A stretch of 64,000 bases of DNA, from contig NZ_JAAFZH010000003.1 in NCBI RefSeq assembly GCF_010435915.1, positions 434,001 through 498,000 of the forward strand, written 5' to 3'. The position numbers and the translations under genes were made by a program. Below are positions 53,828 through 63,365 of the stretch, one piece after another; position 1 is the stretch's first letter; each line of letters begins with the position of its first letter. The notes below the pieces were generated by a model, which was given only the letters and a program-made list of their open reading frames with translations, had not been told where the DNA came from and ran no database searches. The stretch comes from Spirosoma terrae (lineage in GTDB: Bacteria > Bacteroidota > Bacteroidia > Cytophagales > Spirosomataceae).

Positions 53828-54756
53828 AGGACTATCCTCTTATTTCGTTAATTACGGTCAATTACAATCAGGCGGAGGTAACCTGCGATATGCTGGAATC
53901 GACCCGGCAATTGACCTATCCTAATTTTGAGATTATCGTTGTTGATAACGGATCGATCGAAGACCCAACCGACCGAATTCTGGATAGAAACTTCCCGCAT
54001 GTACGGGTAATTGTCAGTCCCACCAATCTCGGCTTCTCGGGCGGTAATAACCTGGGCTTGGAGTATGCCAAAGGGGATTATATTTTTCTCCTGAATAACG
54101 ATACGATTGTTACCGCCAATTTGCTGGAAAAGCTGCTGGAGCCTTTCCGTCAGGATGCAACGATTGGGGTTGTTTGCCCCAAAATTCGATATTATGATCA
54201 GCCGGAGGTGATTCAGTTTGCGGGCTATCATCCATTAAGTGAATATACAGGACGAACCTGGGCGATTGGCTTGAATGAGCCCGACAAAGGCCAATACAAT
54301 AAACCAGGACCAACTTATTTTGCCCACGGGGCGGCTATGATGGTAAGCCGGGCAGTACTGGAACGGGCTGGGTCGCTGGACAACAGCTTTTTTCTGTATT
54401 ATGAAGAGCTCGACTGGTCGGCACGAATACGAAGGTCAGGCTTTCTGATTTACTATCAACCCGACGCCTTGATTTTCCATCGCGAATCGATGAGCGTAGG
54501 GAAGATGAATCCTATGAAAGTGTACTACCATACCCGAAATCGGTTGTGGTTTATGCGTCGGAATGTGACCGGTTTATCGTTGCTCGTCTTTTATATATAT
54601 TACTTTTCAATAGCTATTCCCAAAGCGCTATTGGTGCATACGATTCGCTGGCAGCCTGCGTATCTGAAGGCCATTAAAGATGCTGTTGTCTGGAATCTGA
54701 CTCATCAGCCAGAGCGATCATTAGAAAAGCCAGCACCCGTAGCCGTGGCAGCCTGA
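53806..54756 (+). CDS. GT2 glycosyltransferase (rhamnosyltransferase-like)
   Basis: A 316-residue GT-A fold enzyme adding a sugar to the lipid-linked repeat unit. Seen are ISLITVNYNQAEVTCDMLES (about 13-32), IIVVDNGS (about 43-50), NLGFSGGNNLGLEYAKGDYI, the DxD-like LLNNDTIV (about 94-101) and, in the acceptor part, YYEELDWSARIRRSG (about 198-212) with FHRESMSVG. This order matches the WbbL/RfbN rhamnosyltransferase type. It starts inside the last codons of the sugar transferase gene (22-nt overlap), so translation is coupled. The C-terminus has a membrane-binding LLVFYIYYFSIAIP. Confidence 0.92.
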   Translation: MAEGKRVEDYPLISLITVNYNQAEVTCDMLESTRQLTYPNFEIIVVDNGSIEDPTDRILDRNFPHVRVIVSPTNLGFSGGNNLGLEYAKGDYIFLLNNDTIVTANLLEKLLEPFRQDATIGVVCPKIRYYDQPEVIQFAGYHPLSEYTGRTWAIGLNEPDKGQYNKPGPTYFAHGAAMMVSRAVLERAGSLDNSFFLYYEELDWSARIRRSGFLIYYQPDALIFHRESMSVGKMNPMKVYYHTRNRLWFMRRNVTGLSLLVFYIYYFSIAIPKALLVHTIRWQPAYLKAIKDAVVWNLTHQPERSLEKPAPVAVAA

Positions 54757-54778
54757 TCTGGTTTATGACTTTACACGT

Positions 54779-55972
54779 ATGGAACTGTTGTTGATCATCT
54801 GCATAGCCCTTGTCGTATATACGTACCTTGGCTACGGCGTAGTGGTATGGGCGTTGATTCGGTTGCGTCCAAAACGTCCGGCCGTTGCTGATGTATCGGA
54901 CGAGTATATGCCTGACGTTACGTTGATTGTTCCGGCCTATAATGAAGCGAGTTGCCTGCCTGCCAAAGTGGCCAATTCATTGGCGCAAACCTATCCGCGC
55001 GAACACACCCGATTTCTGTTCGTCACCGAAGGCTCAACCGATACGTCTGATCAGTATTTACAAACCAACTACGGCGACGTAGTGGAGGTGATGGGCGGCA
55101 CTGAACGACGGGGTAAGGTAGCCGCCATGAACCGGGCTATGGAGCAGATCAAAACGCCCATCGTTATTTTTACGGATGCCAATACCCAACTAAATCTGGA
55201 TGCCGTTCGCAATATTGTTCGTCATTTTCGTGATCCCAGGGTAGGGGCGGTAGCTGGTGAAAAACGGATTCAAACAACGGATAGTGAATCGGCGGCCGGG
55301 TCTGGCGAAGGATTGTACTGGAAATATGAGTCGCAGCTCAAAAAATGGGATGCTGAGTTACATACGATCGTGGGGGCTGCCGGGGAGCTATTTGCCGTTC
55401 GGACGGAGCTGTACGAACCTGTATCGCCTAATACGATTCTGGACGATTTTATGATTTCTCTCCTGATTGCCGGACGAGGGTATCGAGTTGCCTACGAACC
55501 CGAAGCCTATGCGCTGGAACGGCCTTCATTTTCCATCATGGATGAGCAAAAACGCAAAATTCGAATAGCCGCCGGAGGGTTTCAGTCGATTGTCTGGTTA
55601 AAAAAACTGCTTAATCCGTTTCGCTACGGTGTTCTTACGTTTGAGTACGTGTCTCACCGGGTTATGCGCTGGGCTGTAACGCCACTCTGTTTACCATTGA
55701 TTTTGCTGCTGAACGCCGGACTCGTCATTCGCGATGGCTGGAACAATGGGTGGGGCGTATTGCTGGCCGGCCAGATTTTGTTTTATGGAGCCGCCTGGGT
55801 GGGCTATTTATTGGAGAAACGCCAGCTACGCTGGAAACTGCTGTTCGTTCCGTTCTATTTTACTTTCATGAACGTCTGCGCGTTAGCTGGTTTGGTACGC
55901 TACTTGCGGGGAAATCAATCAGGAACGTGGGAAAAAGTTCGCCGGGCTGATACGGTTGACGCACTTAGTTAA
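54779..55972 (+). CDS. Membrane GT2 glycosyltransferase (processive/ICA-like type)
   Basis: A 397-residue enzyme with one N-terminal helix (LLLIICIALVVYTYLGYGVV) and three or four C-terminal helices. The GT2 core shows VTLIVPAYNEASCLPAK (about 50-66), FVTEGSTDTSD where the usual DDGSTD reads TEGSTD (about 82-92), the DxD-type FTDANTQL (about 131-138), GAAGELFAVR and DDFMISLLIAGRGYRVAYEP (about 224-243). It is of the type that makes poly-sugars or adds to lipid carriers. It lies 22 bp below the first GT2 gene and 26 bp above the polymerase. ATG start. Confidence 0.9.
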   Translation: MELLLIICIALVVYTYLGYGVVVWALIRLRPKRPAVADVSDEYMPDVTLIVPAYNEASCLPAKVANSLAQTYPREHTRFLFVTEGSTDTSDQYLQTNYGDVVEVMGGTERRGKVAAMNRAMEQIKTPIVIFTDANTQLNLDAVRNIVRHFRDPRVGAVAGEKRIQTTDSESAAGSGEGLYWKYESQLKKWDAELHTIVGAAGELFAVRTELYEPVSPNTILDDFMISLLIAGRGYRVAYEPEAYALERPSFSIMDEQKRKIRIAAGGFQSIVWLKKLLNPFRYGVLTFEYVSHRVMRWAVTPLCLPLILLLNAGLVIRDGWNNGWGVLLAGQILFYGAAWVGYLLEKRQLRWKLLFVPFYFTFMNVCALAGLVRYLRGNQSGTWEKVRRADTVDALS

Positions 55973-55998
55973 TGGCTCCGAAAAACTGACGACGTATT

Positions 55999-57495
55999 AT
56001 GGCATCACTGGCTACTTTACTCAATAACAGATCGTCAGGCCATTTTCTGCTTTATAGTCTAATTGGGTGTCTGTATACGGTTGGGGTCGGTTTTTTAGTC
56101 AGTAGATTAGGACCAGTAGGGGGCGTATTGGCAATTCTGGGGCCTGTCGTACTGGTTATTATCGGGTCAATGCTGAAAGAGCCCCGATTTTCCCTGTTCG
56201 TCTACGTTCAGCTAAGCTTTATTGTCGGATTCTCCCGATTTATACCTTCAGCAATTCCAACGGGACTTTTAGTGGACGGCGTATTGTTTATTACGTTGTT
56301 CAGTTTATTCCTGAACGGAAAGCGAATGCAGTGGCATCGTCTTCGAAGCCCGGCTTTTGTGCTGGTCGGTATCTGGTTTCTGTATTGTGTGATCGAACTT
56401 GCCAATCCTGAAGCGCCTTATCGACCCGCCTGGTTTTTACATGTGCGCCCCTTTTCGCTGCATTGGATTCAGGTTGCCTGTATGGTGTTGGTCGTACCGC
56501 TGACACGTAACGATATCCGAATCTTTGTTACTACGTGGTTAACCTGGTCCTTTCTGGCTGCGCTTTGGGCGTTTAAACAGCAGTATATTGGGCTGACGCC
56601 TAATGAGCAATTGTGGCTGGATATGGGCAACGCTACGACTCATATTCTATTCGGTCAGCTTCGAAGCTTTTCGTTCTATTCCGACGCGGCTCAGTTTGGG
56701 GCCGAAATGGCGGGCGCAACGCTGGTAGCCGTCATCTGGGTTTTTGAAGAACAAAGTCTGAAACGAAAGGTGTTCTTTGCCTGTCTGGCGTTAGTTTATT
56801 TCTGGGGGTACGCCGTTTCCGGAACACGTAGCGCCCTGTTTGTTTTGATTGCAGGATTCCCGTTCTACCTGCTTTTAAAGCGTGACTTCAAGAAACTAAT
56901 CATTGGGGTTGTTGTGGCTACTCCGCTTGTTCTGCTGCTGATGTATACCAGCGTGGGTAGTTCCAACTATCAGGTTCAGCGGATGCGATCGGCGCTGACA
57001 CCTATGAACGACCCCTCGTTTATTCTGCGGTTACAGAACCAGGAAAAAATGCGGACGTATCTGCGCGACCTGCCGTTTGGGGCCGGAATCGGAACAACCA
57101 CCGATGGGGGGACCCGGTTTTCTCCCTGGCACTGGGCCGCCCAGATAGCTCCCGATAGCTGGTACGTTCAACTCTGGATGGAAACAGGTCGCGTGGGCGT
57201 TACGTTGTATATCCTGATATTGATTGGCGTAGTGGGCATTGGGATTCGTCGGGTCTGGCAGTTAAAAGACCCCTGGTTAATTAAGATTATGTATGGATTT
57301 CTGGCCGAATTTGTTGGGCTGGCCTTTATGGGGTATTCCAATCCCGTATTAGGACAATTCCCAACCAACTGTGTCATTTTTATCAGTACAATGCTGGTCG
57401 TTAGCTGTTATCGCTGGGATACTACGCCCGTTAAAGCCGAATCAGTAACGAAAAGTCATTCGCTTACCGCGCCCGACCGATATGAAACAGTTTGA
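55999..57495 (+). CDS. O-antigen polymerase/ligase-type membrane protein (Wzy/WaaL)
   Basis: A 498-residue polytopic membrane protein with about 11 helices. The Wzy_C type region is near 250-300 (LALVYFWGYAVSGTRSALFVL, then LLLKRDFKK), followed by a periplasmic loop of about 100 residues with FGAGIGTTTDGGTRFSPWHW and APDSWYVQLWMETGRVGV (about 388-405), which holds the typical H/D/E residues near S-W-Y-x-x-x-L-x-E-x-G. In this context it most likely polymerises the repeat units (Wzy). Its end overlaps the next GT gene by 14 nt. ATG start. Confidence 0.88.
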   Translation: MASLATLLNNRSSGHFLLYSLIGCLYTVGVGFLVSRLGPVGGVLAILGPVVLVIIGSMLKEPRFSLFVYVQLSFIVGFSRFIPSAIPTGLLVDGVLFITLFSLFLNGKRMQWHRLRSPAFVLVGIWFLYCVIELANPEAPYRPAWFLHVRPFSLHWIQVACMVLVVPLTRNDIRIFVTTWLTWSFLAALWAFKQQYIGLTPNEQLWLDMGNATTHILFGQLRSFSFYSDAAQFGAEMAGATLVAVIWVFEEQSLKRKVFFACLALVYFWGYAVSGTRSALFVLIAGFPFYLLLKRDFKKLIIGVVVATPLVLLLMYTSVGSSNYQVQRMRSALTPMNDPSFILRLQNQEKMRTYLRDLPFGAGIGTTTDGGTRFSPWHWAAQIAPDSWYVQLWMETGRVGVTLYILILIGVVGIGIRRVWQLKDPWLIKIMYGFLAEFVGLAFMGYSNPVLGQFPTNCVIFISTMLVVSCYRWDTTPVKAESVTKSHSLTAPDRYETV

Positions 57496-58693
57496 TAGCA
57501 TTATCTGTATTACGCAAACTTCCTGGAAAGGCGATTTTCAGAAAGCGGTCGTTCAACTCATGACAGAACTGTCGGCGCGACACCGGGTGTTGTTTGTCGA
57601 TTATTTCTATACCGTGAAGGACTTTGCGAAAGGTGTTATGGGCCAGCAGGATGTACCCGTAAAGGAGATCATGCATCTAAACAATCCCCTGAAAAAAATG
57701 CCGGTTGCCAACGGTGGCGATTTGTATCTATGGACGCCACCACTAATGATTCCACTGAACTGGTTATCCGCCAAACCACACGATCAGTTACTGCACTGGA
57801 ATACCGACCGACTCATTGCCAACCTCCGGAGTGTGATGCGACGATTGTCTATCCATAGACCATTGGTGATCAATGCCTATAATCCGGTTATTGGGTTGCC
57901 TTTATTGGGAAAGCTGAATGAGTGCGCCACCATCTATTATTGTTTTGATGAAATTACCGCAGCAGGCAGCTGGATGAGCCGGCATGGCGAGCGGTATGAA
58001 GAAGCCTTTCTCCGCCGGGTCGACGCCGTCGTTACTACGTCGGAAACCTTACGGCAGGCCAAATCGCTGATACAGCCGCAAACATTCTGCGTAAAAAACG
58101 GGGCCAATTTTGATCTGTTCAATAAAACTCGGCAGCTGGCCAGCCAGCAACCACCGCAGAAGCCGATTGTCGGCTATCTGGGCTCGGCCGATAATCGGAT
58201 CAATATCGATCTGGTGGAATACTGCGTCCGTACTATGCCCGATGTTGAGTTTCAGTTCATTGGCGAAGTCCACGAACCCGATCTTCCCCGTCGATTGGCG
58301 ACGTATGCGAACGTAACGTTTATTCCCCCACACCAGCCCGCTGATTTGCCCCCCATTCTGGCCAAACTTAGCGTAGGTATTATTCCATTTGTATGCAATG
58401 CCCATACATACACTATTTATCCGCTAAAGATAAACGAGTATCTGGCGGCCGGCTTGCCCGTGGTATCGACTCCCTTCTCCATTCTGGACGATTTTGGTAC
58501 AATTATTGAACTGGCTGATACACCGGAAGCTTTTGCATCAGGGCTCCGCCATGCCCTGTCTGATACGAGTGAAGAACGGATTCAGCAGCGGGTTGCTATG
58601 GCGCAGGCTAACTCCTGGGAGCAACGAGCGCACGAGTTTGAGGCTGTGATCCAGCAAGTTCCTAAGGCCTGGAAGCAAGGGCAGGTTGTTTAG
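57482..58693 (+). CDS. GT4-like glycosyltransferase (TuaH type)
   Basis: A 403-residue GT-B fold enzyme. N-terminal half: ICITQTSWKGDFQKAVVQLM, ATIYYCFDEITAAGSWMSRH (about 148-167), RVDAVVTTSETLRQAK, CVKNGANFDLF. C-terminal half: PIVGYLGSADNRINIDLVEY (about 226-245) and TIYPLKINEYLAAGLPVVST (about 309-328), where E-Y-L-A-A-G-L-P-V is the donor-binding motif of GT4. No signal peptide or membrane helix; cytoplasmic. It overlaps the polymerase gene by 14 nt. This ends the first block of the cluster; a promoter-bearing gap of 170 bp follows. Confidence 0.9.
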   Translation: MKQFDSIICITQTSWKGDFQKAVVQLMTELSARHRVLFVDYFYTVKDFAKGVMGQQDVPVKEIMHLNNPLKKMPVANGGDLYLWTPPLMIPLNWLSAKPHDQLLHWNTDRLIANLRSVMRRLSIHRPLVINAYNPVIGLPLLGKLNECATIYYCFDEITAAGSWMSRHGERYEEAFLRRVDAVVTTSETLRQAKSLIQPQTFCVKNGANFDLFNKTRQLASQQPPQKPIVGYLGSADNRINIDLVEYCVRTMPDVEFQFIGEVHEPDLPRRLATYANVTFIPPHQPADLPPILAKLSVGIIPFVCNAHTYTIYPLKINEYLAAGLPVVSTPFSILDDFGTIIELADTPEAFASGLRHALSDTSEERIQQRVAMAQANSWEQRAHEFEAVIQQVPKAWKQGQVV

Positions 58694-58813
58694 ATTGCTG
58701 CCCATTCATCGCCGTCGATTGTACTAATTTTTCTCCGTTATATGAACGTTGGTCTGATCAAACAGTTACGAGTAACTGGAGTTTTTGTGTAACCAATCGA
58801 AATTTGTAAACAA

Positions 58814-58845
58814 TTTGGCGTGATCATTAATTAATTATAACTTTA
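58814..58845 (+). promoter_or_regulatory. Internal promoter before the export genes
   Basis: TTTG (58814-58817), 20 nt, TAACTTTA (58838-58845), a close match to the Bacteroidota consensus. Transcription would start near 58851, just before the ATG at 58864, so the TolC-like, Wzc-like and flippase genes can be expressed apart from the sugar genes. Confidence 0.55.
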
Positions 58846-58863
58846 TTCGGCTTGTAAAAGGAT

Positions 58864-59691
58864 ATGGATCGAGTAAAAGTAGACCGAATTCGTTTTTTAA
58901 TTCATCTGAATAGTATCGTATTTGGATTGTGTTTCTTTGGTTGTACTATATCTTATGGACAGGGATCTCCGAATGCGTCTAACAGGCCTACTCAGCCGCT
59001 TGAGGCCTCAGCACAGGGCGCTCCGCTGGATAGTATGACGTTTGATTTCAACAAGGATATATCCGTTCAACTGGTATCATTTGAGGAAATGTATAAGCTG
59101 GCGTTGGCCTATTCTCCGCTGGTCAAATTTGAAGGGGCGGTCTCAAACTCTCAACTGGCGGCTCTTCAGTTATCTAAACTTCAGGTTCTTCAGAACGCTA
59201 CGGGTTATGCCAACTATTCGACTGGTAACCAGGCTATTTTGTCAACAGGTACGAACGTAAGCGATCAACTGGGCCAGATTTCCAATGGGTACCGGGTTGG
59301 GGTTAACGTAGCCGTTAGCCTGCACGACTTGTTTGGTCGCCCGCAGCAGATCCGGCTGGCGAAAGCGAATTATGAAGCAACCATAGAACGGAAACGCTCG
59401 GCTGAAATCCAATTGAAAAAGGAGCTTTTTAATACGTACCAGGATCTGATTCTGGCGCAGCGCATTTTGCAGGTTCGCCTTCGCGACGATCAGGCGTCAC
59501 TGGCCGCTTTTCGGATTGCAGAAGTAGAATTGCAGCAGGGTAAAATAACGCCCGAAACGCACGCTTTCAACAGTAACCGGTATGCCGAAACCCGGTCTAC
59601 GGTTGAACAGGCGAAAACCATTTTCATTAAAAGCATCTACGCGCTCGAATTGGCCGTTGGCGTGCCAATAAGCCAACTGAAACGCAACTAA
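58864..59691 (+). CDS. Short TolC-like outer-membrane protein
   Basis: A 275-residue protein with an N-terminal signal (LIHLNSIVFGLCFFGCTISYGQ) and a single TolC-type coiled-coil repeat: VSFEEMYKLALAYSPLVKFE, DLFGRPQQIRLAKANYEATI (DLFGRPQQIRLAKANY about 165-180) and ELFNTYQDLILAQRILQVRL. TolC proteins have two such repeats and about 430 residues, so this is about half a TolC. It sits 4 bp before the Wzc-like gene, in the place where a Wza outer-membrane export gene is expected and missing. It may form the outer channel as a higher oligomer. Start at ATG 58864. Confidence 0.82.
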   Translation: MDRVKVDRIRFLIHLNSIVFGLCFFGCTISYGQGSPNASNRPTQPLEASAQGAPLDSMTFDFNKDISVQLVSFEEMYKLALAYSPLVKFEGAVSNSQLAALQLSKLQVLQNATGYANYSTGNQAILSTGTNVSDQLGQISNGYRVGVNVAVSLHDLFGRPQQIRLAKANYEATIERKRSAEIQLKKELFNTYQDLILAQRILQVRLRDDQASLAAFRIAEVELQQGKITPETHAFNSNRYAETRSTVEQAKTIFIKSIYALELAVGVPISQLKRN

Positions 59692-59695
59692 CCCT

Positions 59696-61921
59696 ATGAT
59701 AGTCCAAGGATTTGGTCGGCTCCTGAAGCAGCATCTCATCTGGTTTATTCTCTTTCCGTGCCTGGGAGCGGGAGCTGTGTATTATTTCATGCGTAACGAA
59801 GCCAAGTCATATAAGACAAAGGCTACGATCTATACGGGTATTACGTCTGGCTATTCATTACGTTCGGCGCAGGAAGGGTTTCAAACCGATTACTCCGGGG
59901 TTAGCAATGCGTTTGATAACATTCTGACGACTCTCAACTCCAATCAAACGCTACAAAATGTAGGGGTTAAGCTGTTGGCCCAGCATTTACAGCTGACAAA
60001 GCCCACTCCGCAGCAACTGTCGGTAGAGAGTTTTCTGCAATTACAGAAGGCAGTTCCGGCCGGTTTACGTCAGTCGTTGATTAAGGTAGGTGATCCGGCG
60101 TTTACGGTAAGTCGGGTGGATAGCCTGGCCAGTAGTCAGACCGACAATCCGATTCGGACTTTAATGCTTAAAGACGATTCGTATTATTCCCCTGGTTACA
60201 TCAGCAAGAAACTAAAGGCAGTGCGGAAAGGTGCCAGCGATATGCTGGACCTGGAATACGAAGCTCCTGATCCGGCCGTAGCGCAGCAAACGCTCAATCT
60301 GGCCGTGTCTGAGTTAAATGAACGCTACATGTCGCTAAAGAGCCGGGAAACGAATCCGGTTGTTTCGTACTACGATCAGCAAACCAAAGAGGCTAAACGC
60401 CGTCTTGATAATGCGGAGTCCAAGCTGCGGGCGTTCAACGTACAGCACAACGTTCTTAACTTTGACGATGAGCTAAAAACCCGTTCGGCCACGCGCGAGG
60501 CACTGGTAACTGAATATAACGACGAAGTGATGCGGAACCGGGCTGCGCAGGTAGCGATGAACTCCTTAAACAACCGGATGACCCAGGGCGGCAGCTTATT
60601 GAAAATCAATACGGCTCTGACCGATAAACAGGCTGAGTTGACCGAAGCGGAATCGCAGTTGATTAATGCGCGGGCGAATGGGCAACCCCAACCAGTGCTG
60701 GATCGGTATCAGGCAAAAATTGATAAGGCTTCGGAAGAATTAAAGCAAATTGCAAAAAACTACTTCGTTGCTGATAACGGGGCCGAATCTGTTCCTAAAC
60801 AGAAGCTGGTGAATGAGTGGCTGGCAAAAGTGCTGGAGTTTGAGGAGTCGGGGGCGCGGATGGACGTAGTGAAAAAACGGCTGGATGAATACCAGAAAGA
60901 GTCATCGTCGTTTCCGCCCCTGGAGTCTGAACAGCGGCAACTGACCCGCGATATGGACGTAGCAGAAAAAGAGTATCTGGCTCTGGTTCAGTCGTTGAAT
61001 CTGGCGAATACCCACCGGCAGGATATTGCTATCGATGGGTCTTTGTCGGTACTCGATCCTCCCGTTTTTCCGTTTTCGCCCCAGCCCGCCAAACGGTTGT
61101 TGTTTATGGCTATTGGAGCAGGAGCGGGTTTTGTTATTGCCCTATTGCTGGCGGCTATCCGAATTTGGGCCGATAAACGCATCAATACGCTGGAGCAGGC
61201 CGAGCAACGTATTGGCAGCCCGATAACGGCGGTGTTTCCAACAGTCAAAAAATTTGCAGTCAATTCAAAAGCTAGCCGGGCTGCAGTTAGTATGTTTGAG
61301 CAGTTGGGTAATGCCATCAATATTGAGATCGAGCATCAGAACAGTCCGGGTCGTCCGCCATTGATTACATTATTTAGTTTGCGGGAAAAGCAGGGAAAAA
61401 CCTGGTTTGCACATGGTTTGGCCCGGCTCTATGCCGAATCGGGCGAGAACGTAGCGTACTGTTATCCTCGTTTATCGGAACAAGATCGTAAATTTGAGCA
61501 GGAAGGTATTTCGTTCATTCCATACGAACTGCATCCCAACTTTATGAATGTGCGGGAGCCGGAGGATCTGCTCAATGGCGATGATACGTTGTCGACGACT
61601 CGGTTTGATAAAATTATTCTGGAATTGCCCGCCCTCGTTGGCACACCAATTCCGTTGCATCTGGTGAGTCGGAGTGCCGTTTCGTTGATGGTATTTACGG
61701 TACATACACTATGGGGGCGTCGTGATAAACAGTTGTTCGGATTGTATACGAAAGCAGCTAAACATCCAGTACTAATTGCACTGAATAAAGTAGAAGGAGG
61801 AGCCGACGATGCGCCCACGGTTGGTGATATTCAGCCTGGACTTGTTCGCACCAAACGCTATGCTGAGCCCAACGTGGTGATCCCCGGCGTTTCTTCCAAT
61901 GAAAAAGTTCTGGATAGTTAG
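59696..61921 (+). CDS. Wzc-like polysaccharide copolymerase with degenerate kinase domain
   Basis: A 741-residue copolymerase with the Wzz/Wzc layout: membrane helix 1 (about 12-32), a periplasmic domain with long coiled coils (about 225-430), the Pro-rich motif PPVFPFSPQPAKRL and helix 2 (about 463-485), then a cytoplasmic BY-kinase-like domain. In that domain Walker A reads SLREKQGKTW, lacking the first Gly, and Walker B reads KIILELPAL with Glu for the catalytic Asp; the C-terminus has no Tyr cluster. Kinase activity therefore seems lost or changed, but the domain is kept. It lies 4 bp below the short TolC-like gene and 5 bp above the flippase. ATG start. Confidence 0.87.
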   Translation: MIVQGFGRLLKQHLIWFILFPCLGAGAVYYFMRNEAKSYKTKATIYTGITSGYSLRSAQEGFQTDYSGVSNAFDNILTTLNSNQTLQNVGVKLLAQHLQLTKPTPQQLSVESFLQLQKAVPAGLRQSLIKVGDPAFTVSRVDSLASSQTDNPIRTLMLKDDSYYSPGYISKKLKAVRKGASDMLDLEYEAPDPAVAQQTLNLAVSELNERYMSLKSRETNPVVSYYDQQTKEAKRRLDNAESKLRAFNVQHNVLNFDDELKTRSATREALVTEYNDEVMRNRAAQVAMNSLNNRMTQGGSLLKINTALTDKQAELTEAESQLINARANGQPQPVLDRYQAKIDKASEELKQIAKNYFVADNGAESVPKQKLVNEWLAKVLEFEESGARMDVVKKRLDEYQKESSSFPPLESEQRQLTRDMDVAEKEYLALVQSLNLANTHRQDIAIDGSLSVLDPPVFPFSPQPAKRLLFMAIGAGAGFVIALLLAAIRIWADKRINTLEQAEQRIGSPITAVFPTVKKFAVNSKASRAAVSMFEQLGNAINIEIEHQNSPGRPPLITLFSLREKQGKTWFAHGLARLYAESGENVAYCYPRLSEQDRKFEQEGISFIPYELHPNFMNVREPEDLLNGDDTLSTTRFDKIILELPALVGTPIPLHLVSRSAVSLMVFTVHTLWGRRDKQLFGLYTKAAKHPVLIALNKVEGGADDAPTVGDIQPGLVRTKRYAEPNVVIPGVSSNEKVLDS

Positions 61922-61926
61922 TTTAC

Positions 61927-63363
61927 ATGAGTCATAAACAACAGGCAATCAGTGGTGGCAAGTGGATGAGTACATCCACGGCCATCTCTACCGTTTTTCA
62001 ATTTGGGCAGGTCGCTGTTCTGGCCCGTTTGCTGGAGCCATCGGTCTTTGGCATCGTAAGCGTCAGTACGTTGATGATCGCTTTCTTCAACATCTTTGCC
62101 AATCTGGGATTCTCGAATTCCATTATTTACAAGCAGGAAGAAGATCGGTTGGTACTATCAACCATCTATCTCTTAAATCTCGGGCTTGGTCTGGTTATCG
62201 GTATTATTGTCTTTTTTAGCTGGCCGCTGGTGGTTGCCTACTACAAAGAACCTCGACTCGAAAACGTTATCAAGCTATCTTCACTCTACTTTATCATTGT
62301 TTATATCGGGCAGATTTACCTGTTTTTGCTTCAGAAAGATTTACGGTTCAAAGCCGTAGCGAGTATCGATATCACCGGAACCATTGCCGGAACGGCCGTT
62401 ACGATCCTACTGGCTTACAACGGCTTTGCTGAATTAGCCCTGATTTTGGGACAGTTAGCCCAGCAAACGGCTAAATCGGTTCTTCAGATGATATATGGTA
62501 TTCGGTTGTTTTCTCCGCTTCTGAAATTCGATCTTAGCTTAATTAAAGACCATCTTCGGTTCGGGCTATACAATGTTGGCGATGGATTGGTGGGGTTTAT
62601 TCAGGCCAATTCCGACAATATTCTGATTGGTGGTATGCTGGGAGTGAAGCAGTTGGGCTATTATACGCTGGCGTCACAATTGGCGGTTTTTCCGATCAAC
62701 CGCCTGAGCCCCATTATATTGCAGGTGGCCTATCCAATTCTGGCGAAGTTTAAAGATGATACGGATGAGTTAAAAAAATCGTATCTGACCATTCTGGATT
62801 TAATGAGTTTTATCAACCTGCCGTTGCTGGCCGGTTTGTTTATTACGGCCGATAGCGTAGTGCCGCTATTTTACGGACCAGGCTGGGAGCCCACCATTCT
62901 GCTGATCCGAATTTTTGTATTCATTAGTATTTTTACCTACCTGAGTCATCCGTTGTTTACGCTGGCTTTTTCGAAAGGAAAACCCAAATTGCTGTTTTAT
63001 CTGAACGTAATAACCCTGGTAGTAAAAATTCCGCTTATCTACATTTTTGGCAACTATTGGGGAGTAACGGGTATTGCCTACGCGTTTCTGATTGCTACGG
63101 CGGTGAATCTGATCATCAATTTCCGGATGGTTCATTTGCTGGTAGGATCATTCCTGGCTGACTTTGGCCGGAATATTGCCAAACCGGTCGTATTTTGTCT
63201 GGTCATGGTAGGGGCCATCGCCCTCTATAAATCGTTTGCCGACTCCGTAAATGTAGTCAATACGGCGGTCGAAATAATTCTGGGCGGGATACTGTTTATT
63301 GGCCTGACGCTACGTTTTAAAATTCCATTGGCGGAGTTGAAAACATTTGGCAAAAACGTCTGA
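61927..63363 (+). CDS. Wzx/WzxC-type lipid-linked oligosaccharide flippase
   Basis: A 478-residue MOP-superfamily membrane protein with about 12-14 helices. N-terminal GGKWMSTSTAISTVFQFGQV (about 9-28) and ARLLEPSVFGIVSVST then LGFSNSIIYKQE are typical of the WzxC/AmsL oligosaccharide flippase group. The middle has FGLYNVGDGLVGFIQANSDN with ILIGGMLGVKQLGYYTLA, the family signature region. It should move the undecaprenyl-linked repeat unit to the periplasmic side for polymerisation by the Wzy-like protein 55999-57495. It follows the Wzc-like gene by 5 bp and precedes the last gene by 2 bp. ATG start. Confidence 0.93.
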   Translation: MSHKQQAISGGKWMSTSTAISTVFQFGQVAVLARLLEPSVFGIVSVSTLMIAFFNIFANLGFSNSIIYKQEEDRLVLSTIYLLNLGLGLVIGIIVFFSWPLVVAYYKEPRLENVIKLSSLYFIIVYIGQIYLFLLQKDLRFKAVASIDITGTIAGTAVTILLAYNGFAELALILGQLAQQTAKSVLQMIYGIRLFSPLLKFDLSLIKDHLRFGLYNVGDGLVGFIQANSDNILIGGMLGVKQLGYYTLASQLAVFPINRLSPIILQVAYPILAKFKDDTDELKKSYLTILDLMSFINLPLLAGLFITADSVVPLFYGPGWEPTILLIRIFVFISIFTYLSHPLFTLAFSKGKPKLLFYLNVITLVVKIPLIYIFGNYWGVTGIAYAFLIATAVNLIINFRMVHLLVGSFLADFGRNIAKPVVFCLVMVGAIALYKSFADSVNVVNTAVEIILGGILFIGLTLRFKIPLAELKTFGKNV

Positions 63364-63365
63364 TT

